From the NCBI RefSeq assembly GCF_003605405.2, contig NZ_QYTW02000008.1, forward strand, positions 1 through 64,000: a stretch of DNA of 64,000 nt, written 5' to 3'. Numbering within the stretch: the stretch's first letter is position 1; every line of letters starts with the position of its first letter. Source of the DNA: Siminovitchia terrae (lineage in GTDB: Bacteria > Bacillota > Bacilli > Bacillales > Bacillaceae_C). The notes below the pieces were generated by a model. It saw nothing but the letters and a program-made list of their open reading frames with translations. It was not told where the DNA came from and did not search any database. Made by a program: the position numbers and the translations under genes. This document shows, in pieces, positions 60,518-64,000 of this stretch.

Positions 60518-61342
60518 ATGGCAAAAAAACAATTAATCATGGAAAAAGCTTTGGAGCTTTTTGCAATACAAGGATTTGAAGCTACTTCCGTTCAACAAAT
60601 AACAGAACATTGCGGCATTTCCAAAGGGGCATTCTACCTATCCTTCAAGTCAAAGGATGAATTGATATTAGAGCTGCTTGATCATTTTTCAATGGAGGAT
60701 TTATCAGAGATTGACTACCTGGTCAGAAACACAAAAAATGAGACACTATTATATGATTTTTATCAAGCAATGTTTGATTCTTTTCAAAAGCATTCGGATT
60801 TCGCAAAAATTTTTCTTAAGGAACAGATGCATACACTTGATGAAAAGTTTGTAAATAAATTACATTCCTATGAGAAATCAATCGAGGAAATGATTTTAAC
60901 CATAGTGGATAGGCTGTATGGCGATGAAGTCGATGAGACCAAATATGATTTGACCTATTGCATCAAAGGGTTTTTGGATTCTTATTCACAGATTCTTTTA
61001 TTCAGTGAAGCACCGGTTGATTTAGATTTGCTATCCCAATCGCTTGTCGAGAAAACAAATATACTGGCAAGGCATACGACTATTCCCTTTATTACAAAAG
61101 AGATCGTTCAGATGTCCCCGGTAAACGAAGAGATGTCGAAGGAACGGATTCTTGAAGTGATTGACGAAAAAATGAAAGAAATGGAAGATTCGATTGAAAA
61201 GGAATCATTGGGCTTGCTAAAAGAACACCTGTTGGAGCCGTCCCTCGGCCCCGCTATCGTGAAAGGTTTACTGGAAAATATTCGAAACCATTCTCACTGT
61301 AAATGGATCTCTTATTTGCTTCGGCGGCATTGGGAGATCTGA
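60518..61342 (+). CDS. TetR/AcrR-family transcriptional regulator
   Basis: A 274-residue repressor. The N-terminal HTH spans about residues 8-50 (KALELFAIQGFEATSVQQI ... ISKGAFYLSFKSKDELI). The ligand-binding part is longer than the usual 150 residues; the last 65 residues form an extra, highly charged helical segment (VIDEKMKEMEDSIEKESLGLLKEHL) of unknown use. It is divergent from the RND pump gene and probably represses it until an inducer binds. A convergent terminator follows. Confidence 0.9.
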   Translation: MAKKQLIMEKALELFAIQGFEATSVQQITEHCGISKGAFYLSFKSKDELILELLDHFSMEDLSEIDYLVRNTKNETLLYDFYQAMFDSFQKHSDFAKIFLKEQMHTLDEKFVNKLHSYEKSIEEMILTIVDRLYGDEVDETKYDLTYCIKGFLDSYSQILLFSEAPVDLDLLSQSLVEKTNILARHTTIPFITKEIVQMSPVNEEMSKERILEVIDEKMKEMEDSIEKESLGLLKEHLLEPSLGPAIVKGLLENIRNHSHCKWISYLLRRHWEI

Positions 61343-61358
61343 GCTATTTAAAAACAAA

Positions 61359-61391
61359 GTGCCTGCACACATTTCATGCAGTAGCAGGCAC
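61359..61391. terminator. Convergent terminator after the tetR-family gene
   Basis: GTGCCTGC and GCAGGCAC form an eight-pair stem with a 17-base loop that itself contains TGCA...TGCA complementarity. Confidence 0.7.
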
Positions 61392-61406
61392 AATTTACTT
61401 AAAAAT

Positions 61407-61829
61407 CTATTGGGAACACAATAACTTGTATAAGACCCCGCTCACAATTTCCCCTGCTGTCTTCGGCGCAGTTTTTCCAGGCAGTCCCAAAGCATGGATA
61501 GCCTTTAAACCTTTTTCCTGAGCAAACGCAAAGTCTGTTCCCCCGGGCTTTGAGGCAATATCAATAACCAGAGAAGAGTTCACCATTTTTGAAAGAATAG
61601 CAGCATCCAAAATCATGTGAGGAACTGTATTAATACAAATATCAATTCCGGAAATATAGTCAGCAAGATGATCCAAATGAATCGGGTGCAGTCCTATTTC
61701 ACTGATTCGTGCAAAATCGGAGTCTTTTCTGGCAGCCACGCTGACTTTTGCACCTACAGCAGAGAATAGTCTGGCCAAGGTTACACCTGTTCTTCCGAAT
61801 CCCAGCACCATTACCTGAGAACCACTCAC
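61407..61829 (-). pseudogene. 3' fragment of dipicolinate synthase subunit A (dpaA/spoVFA)
   Basis: The 140 codons correspond to the C-terminal half of DpaA: GSQVMVLGFGRTGVTLARLF (dinucleotide-binding motif), DICINTVPHMILD and IDIASKPGGTDFAF all fit the family, whose full length is about 300 residues. In the subunit, NADP-dependent synthesis of dipicolinate for the spore core takes place. Here the frame opens with a GTG without a ribosome site, a stop codon lies just upstream, and 61830-61990 shows no N-terminal half. No dpaB neighbour exists. It is most likely a truncated relic, with a functional copy expected elsewhere. Confidence 0.8.
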
Positions 61830-62082
61830 AGTTTTAAAGCTTTAATAAGCGATTTACTACGCGTTGCCATCATGGATTCAATCAAGCACGTTCAGAACTG
61901 GCCGCAATGTTTAAAAGAAATTATAAGATTTTCATTAAGAAAAGAAGTTCTTTATTTACACAAATTTATTAACGGTCCTCTGACTACTGTAATCATTTAA
62001 TATAATGGAGGGCTAGAATTTAGGCTTTTCTATGGGTAAAATGGATAGTAGATTTAATTAATAATTCAAAGTGGGGAAAATA

Positions 62083-62868
62083 ATGATCAAAGCAATTTTT
62101 TTCGATTTAGACGATACACTTTTATGGGATAAAAAAAGTGTAAAAGAAGCATTTGTCGCGACATGCAGAGCGGCTGAGCAACGCTGCGGATTAAATCCGG
62201 ATGAATTGGAAGAAGCCGTTCGGGAGAATGCTAGAGAGCTCTATTCTTCCTATGAAACTTATCCCTTTACCCAAATGATCGGCATCAATCCTTTTGAAGG
62301 CCTGTGGGGAGAATTCCTTGATGAAACAGAGGATTTTGAAAAACTGAGCAAAATTGTTCCTGAATATCGCAAAAACGCTTGGACATTGGGATTGAAGCAA
62401 TTGGGCGTAGACGACCCGGATTTTGGCGCTGAGTTGAGCGAACTTTTTCCAAAGAACCGTCGAAAAGTCCCATTTGTTTATGAGGACACATTCCAAGTGC
62501 TCGACACATTGAAAAAGGATTACCGCCTGGTGCTCATTACAAACGGATCACCAGATTTGCAAAATACAAAGCTGACCATTACTTCAGAGCTCGTGCCATA
62601 CTTTGACCATATTGTCATTTCCGGCGGCTATGGGAAAGGAAAGCCTGATAAGGGAATATTTGAACATGCCCTGTCACTGATGTCGTTAGAAAAAGACGAA
62701 GCGATTATGGTAGGCGATAACTTAAATACGGATATCCTGGGAGCCAATCGTGCTGGTATCAAATCTGTCTGGATTAACAGAGAGGAAAAAGAGCGGAACG
62801 AGGTAGAGCCTGTTTATGAGATCCGTAAATTAAGCGACCTTTATGATGTTCTGGAAAAAATGAGATAG
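62083..62868 (+). CDS. HAD-superfamily hydrolase
   Basis: A 261-residue phosphatase-like protein. ATG 62083 follows GTGGGG. HAD motifs are in order: [11 protein letters not shown] with nucleophile Asp at about 9 and 11; [13 protein letters not shown], the lysine in [30 protein letters not shown] cap domain of about 100 residues lies between motifs I and II (subfamily C1). Related Bacillus proteins include YsaA/PhoE-type phosphatases; the substrate is unknown. Monocistronic. Confidence 0.9.
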   Translation: MIKAIFFDLDDTLLWDKKSVKEAFVATCRAAEQRCGLNPDELEEAVRENARELYSSYETYPFTQMIGINPFEGLWGEFLDETEDFEKLSKIVPEYRKNAWTLGLKQLGVDDPDFGAELSELFPKNRRKVPFVYEDTFQVLDTLKKDYRLVLITNGSPDLQNTKLTITSELVPYFDHIVISGGYGKGKPDKGIFEHALSLMSLEKDEAIMVGDNLNTDILGANRAGIKSVWINREEKERNEVEPVYEIRKLSDLYDVLEKMR

Positions 62869-62897
62869 GCCCTTATTGGATTCTAATTTCCATTCAA

Positions 62898-62933
62898 AAG
62901 AGCAGGTATTACTACTTTGTAATACCTGCTCTT
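62898..62933. terminator. Bidirectional terminator after the HAD gene
   Basis: AAGAGCAGGTATTAC and GTAATACCTGCTCTT: a perfect fifteen-pair stem with a six-base loop between convergent genes. Confidence 0.92.
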
Positions 62934-62938
62934 CATTC

Positions 62939-64000
62939 TTATATAGAAGCATCTGCATTCTGGTGCAGTTCCTTTTTATTATTGACATTATTTTTGACAA
63001 TAAAGAAAGCCATTGTTAATGCTGCACAGCCCAGCATATATAGTCCTAGAATTCCCACATTCTGCCACATGAATGAATAATCTCCGCTTGAAATGACCGC
63101 CTTGAATGCCTGAACAGAGTATGTCATCGGCAATAAGCTATTGAGCGGCTGGATGAATCTTGGAATTAACTCCAGCGGGAATGTCCCTGCACTTGTTGTC
63201 AGCTGTAAAATGAGAATAATAATCGCTATGAAGCGACCTGGATCTCCCAAAGTTGTGACCAGAAGTTGTATCAGAGTCATAAAGGAAAGACTCGTAATGA
63301 TCGATACAAAAATGAACAATGGTACACTCTTCACTTCAATACCCAATCCAAATAATAGGATAGCATCTACCAATAATGCCTGGATCACCCCTGTGATAGC
63401 CACAACCCCGAATTTGCCAAGGAACCAGGTAATACCATTGCGCGGATTTACTGCAGGATCCCTTAAATTAAAGACGATTGTCATCAACAATGCACCTACA
63501 AATAATCCCAATGAAATAAAATATGGTGCAAAACCTGTACCGTAGTTCGGAACCGGGTTCACTTCTTCCTTATTCACATCGACAGGGCTTCCCATCATAT
63601 CATACGTATCATCATTAGCGTCGACAGATCCTGCTTCATCTGCTGCCTCACTTAGCTTCTCATGTAATTCCGTCGTTCCGTCTTGCAACTCGGTTGTACC
63701 GTCAGAAAGCTTGCCGGAACCTTCGGCTAATTTTTGCGACCCGTCTTTGATTTTGGATGAGCCGTCCGCCAACTGCCCCATTCCATTACTTAACTCATTG
63801 GCACCGTCTGAGAGTTGATGGGCACCGGAATTTGCCTCTTTTATTTTTTGGTTAAATACTTCCATGTTATTAACATATTCTTTTTGGCCGCTGCTTAATT
63901 TCGAAGATCCGTCTTGCAGCTCTTTCGCTCCATTTGATAATTTTTGGACGCCTTCCTGAAGTGCAACCTGACCAGATTGGATGGTTCCAAGACCATTTGA
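62939..64000 (-). CDS. YhgE/Pip domain-containing membrane protein, 5' part outside window
   Basis: Partial gene; the frame remains open through the right edge. The visible N-terminal part is a run of heptad-like repeats of the form LSDGxxxLxDGxxKL (about ten units), characteristic of YhgE/Pip extracellular stalks. The C-terminal part has about five transmembrane helices of the ABC-2 permease type (YFISLGLFVGALLMTIVF, TLGDPGRFIAIIILILQLTTSAGTFPLELIPRF). Homologues include phage-infection protein and the EsaA/YueB scaffold of type VII secretion. Role here undetermined. Confidence 0.88.
   Translation of the reverse strand, partial: SNGLGTIQSGQVALQEGVQKLSNGAKELQDGSSKLSSGQKEYVNNMEVFNQKIKEANSGAHQLSDGANELSNGMGQLADGSSKIKDGSQKLAEGSGKLSDGTTELQDGTTELHEKLSEAADEAGSVDANDDTYDMMGSPVDVNKEEVNPVPNYGTGFAPYFISLGLFVGALLMTIVFNLRDPAVNPRNGITWFLGKFGVVAITGVIQALLVDAILLFGLGIEVKSVPLFIFVSIITSLSFMTLIQLLVTTLGDPGRFIAIIILILQLTTSAGTFPLELIPRFIQPLNSLLPMTYSVQAFKAVISSGDYSFMWQNVGILGLYMLGCAALTMAFFIVKNNVNNKKELHQNADASI

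Overview
The window looks like chromosome of an endospore-forming, low-GC Bacillaceae bacterium (Bacillus/Cytobacillus/Mesobacillus type). Grounds are strong AGGAGG-type ribosome binding sites with TTG/GTG starts, Fur, Zur, PyrR and CIRCE regulatory sites of the Bacillus type, a BceRS-BceAB module, PdaC- and SwrC-like proteins, and a remnant of the sporulation gene dpaA. The species cannot be named from the sequence. No rRNA, tRNA, CRISPR array, prophage or transposase gene was seen.

Layout. 1-7.4 kb: htpG under a CIRCE operator, a PdaC-like peptidoglycan deacetylase, a DinB protein, a secreted subtilase, small proteins. 7.9-10.6 kb: cytosine deaminase and permease behind a PyrR-type attenuator. 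10.8-15.4 kb: a complete Bce-type peptide-antibiotic sensing and detoxification module. 15.4-20.9 kb: a symporter/peptidase pair, a TraB-family protein and small genes. 21.9-25.7 kb: a Fur-controlled siderophore ABC importer. 25.9-34.4 kb: a neurotransmitter-type Na+ symporter, pdxS divergent from its MocR-type regulator, an LLM flavin oxidoreductase, a PhnA-like protein and a membrane protein. 34.6-36.8 kb: a second Fur-controlled locus, a ferredoxin-NADP reductase divergent from a siderophore-esterase-like gene that is split by a small mobile element.

37.3-50.8 kb is the most coherent accessory block. Three leftward units each carry a textbook sigma-54 promoter (GG-N10-GC): an HDAC-type amidohydrolase with DUF3311 protein and solute symporter; a class III aminotransferase with an NhaC antiporter; and an aldehyde dehydrogenase. 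Two sigma-54 activators lie among them, one followed by a nitrilase homologue whose catalytic cysteine is a threonine. The block reads as import, deacetylation, transamination and oxidation of an acetylated amine or polyamine; the substrate is inferred.

51-64 kb: a VOC protein, a GAF/PAS histidine kinase, pgeF, selO, a dCTP deaminase with a perfect Zur operator upstream, a decayed uracil-DNA-glycosylase-like fragment, an RND pump with its TetR regulator, a dpaA fragment, a HAD phosphatase and the 3' part of a YhgE/Pip membrane protein.

Seven copies of a roughly 190-bp multi-hairpin repeat are scattered over 7.6-47.3 kb. The six with an intact left end follow the pentamer ATCAA, show no target duplication, and one interrupts the esterase gene so that removing it on paper restores the reading frame. 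They behave like non-autonomous IS200/IS605-type (PATE-like) elements.
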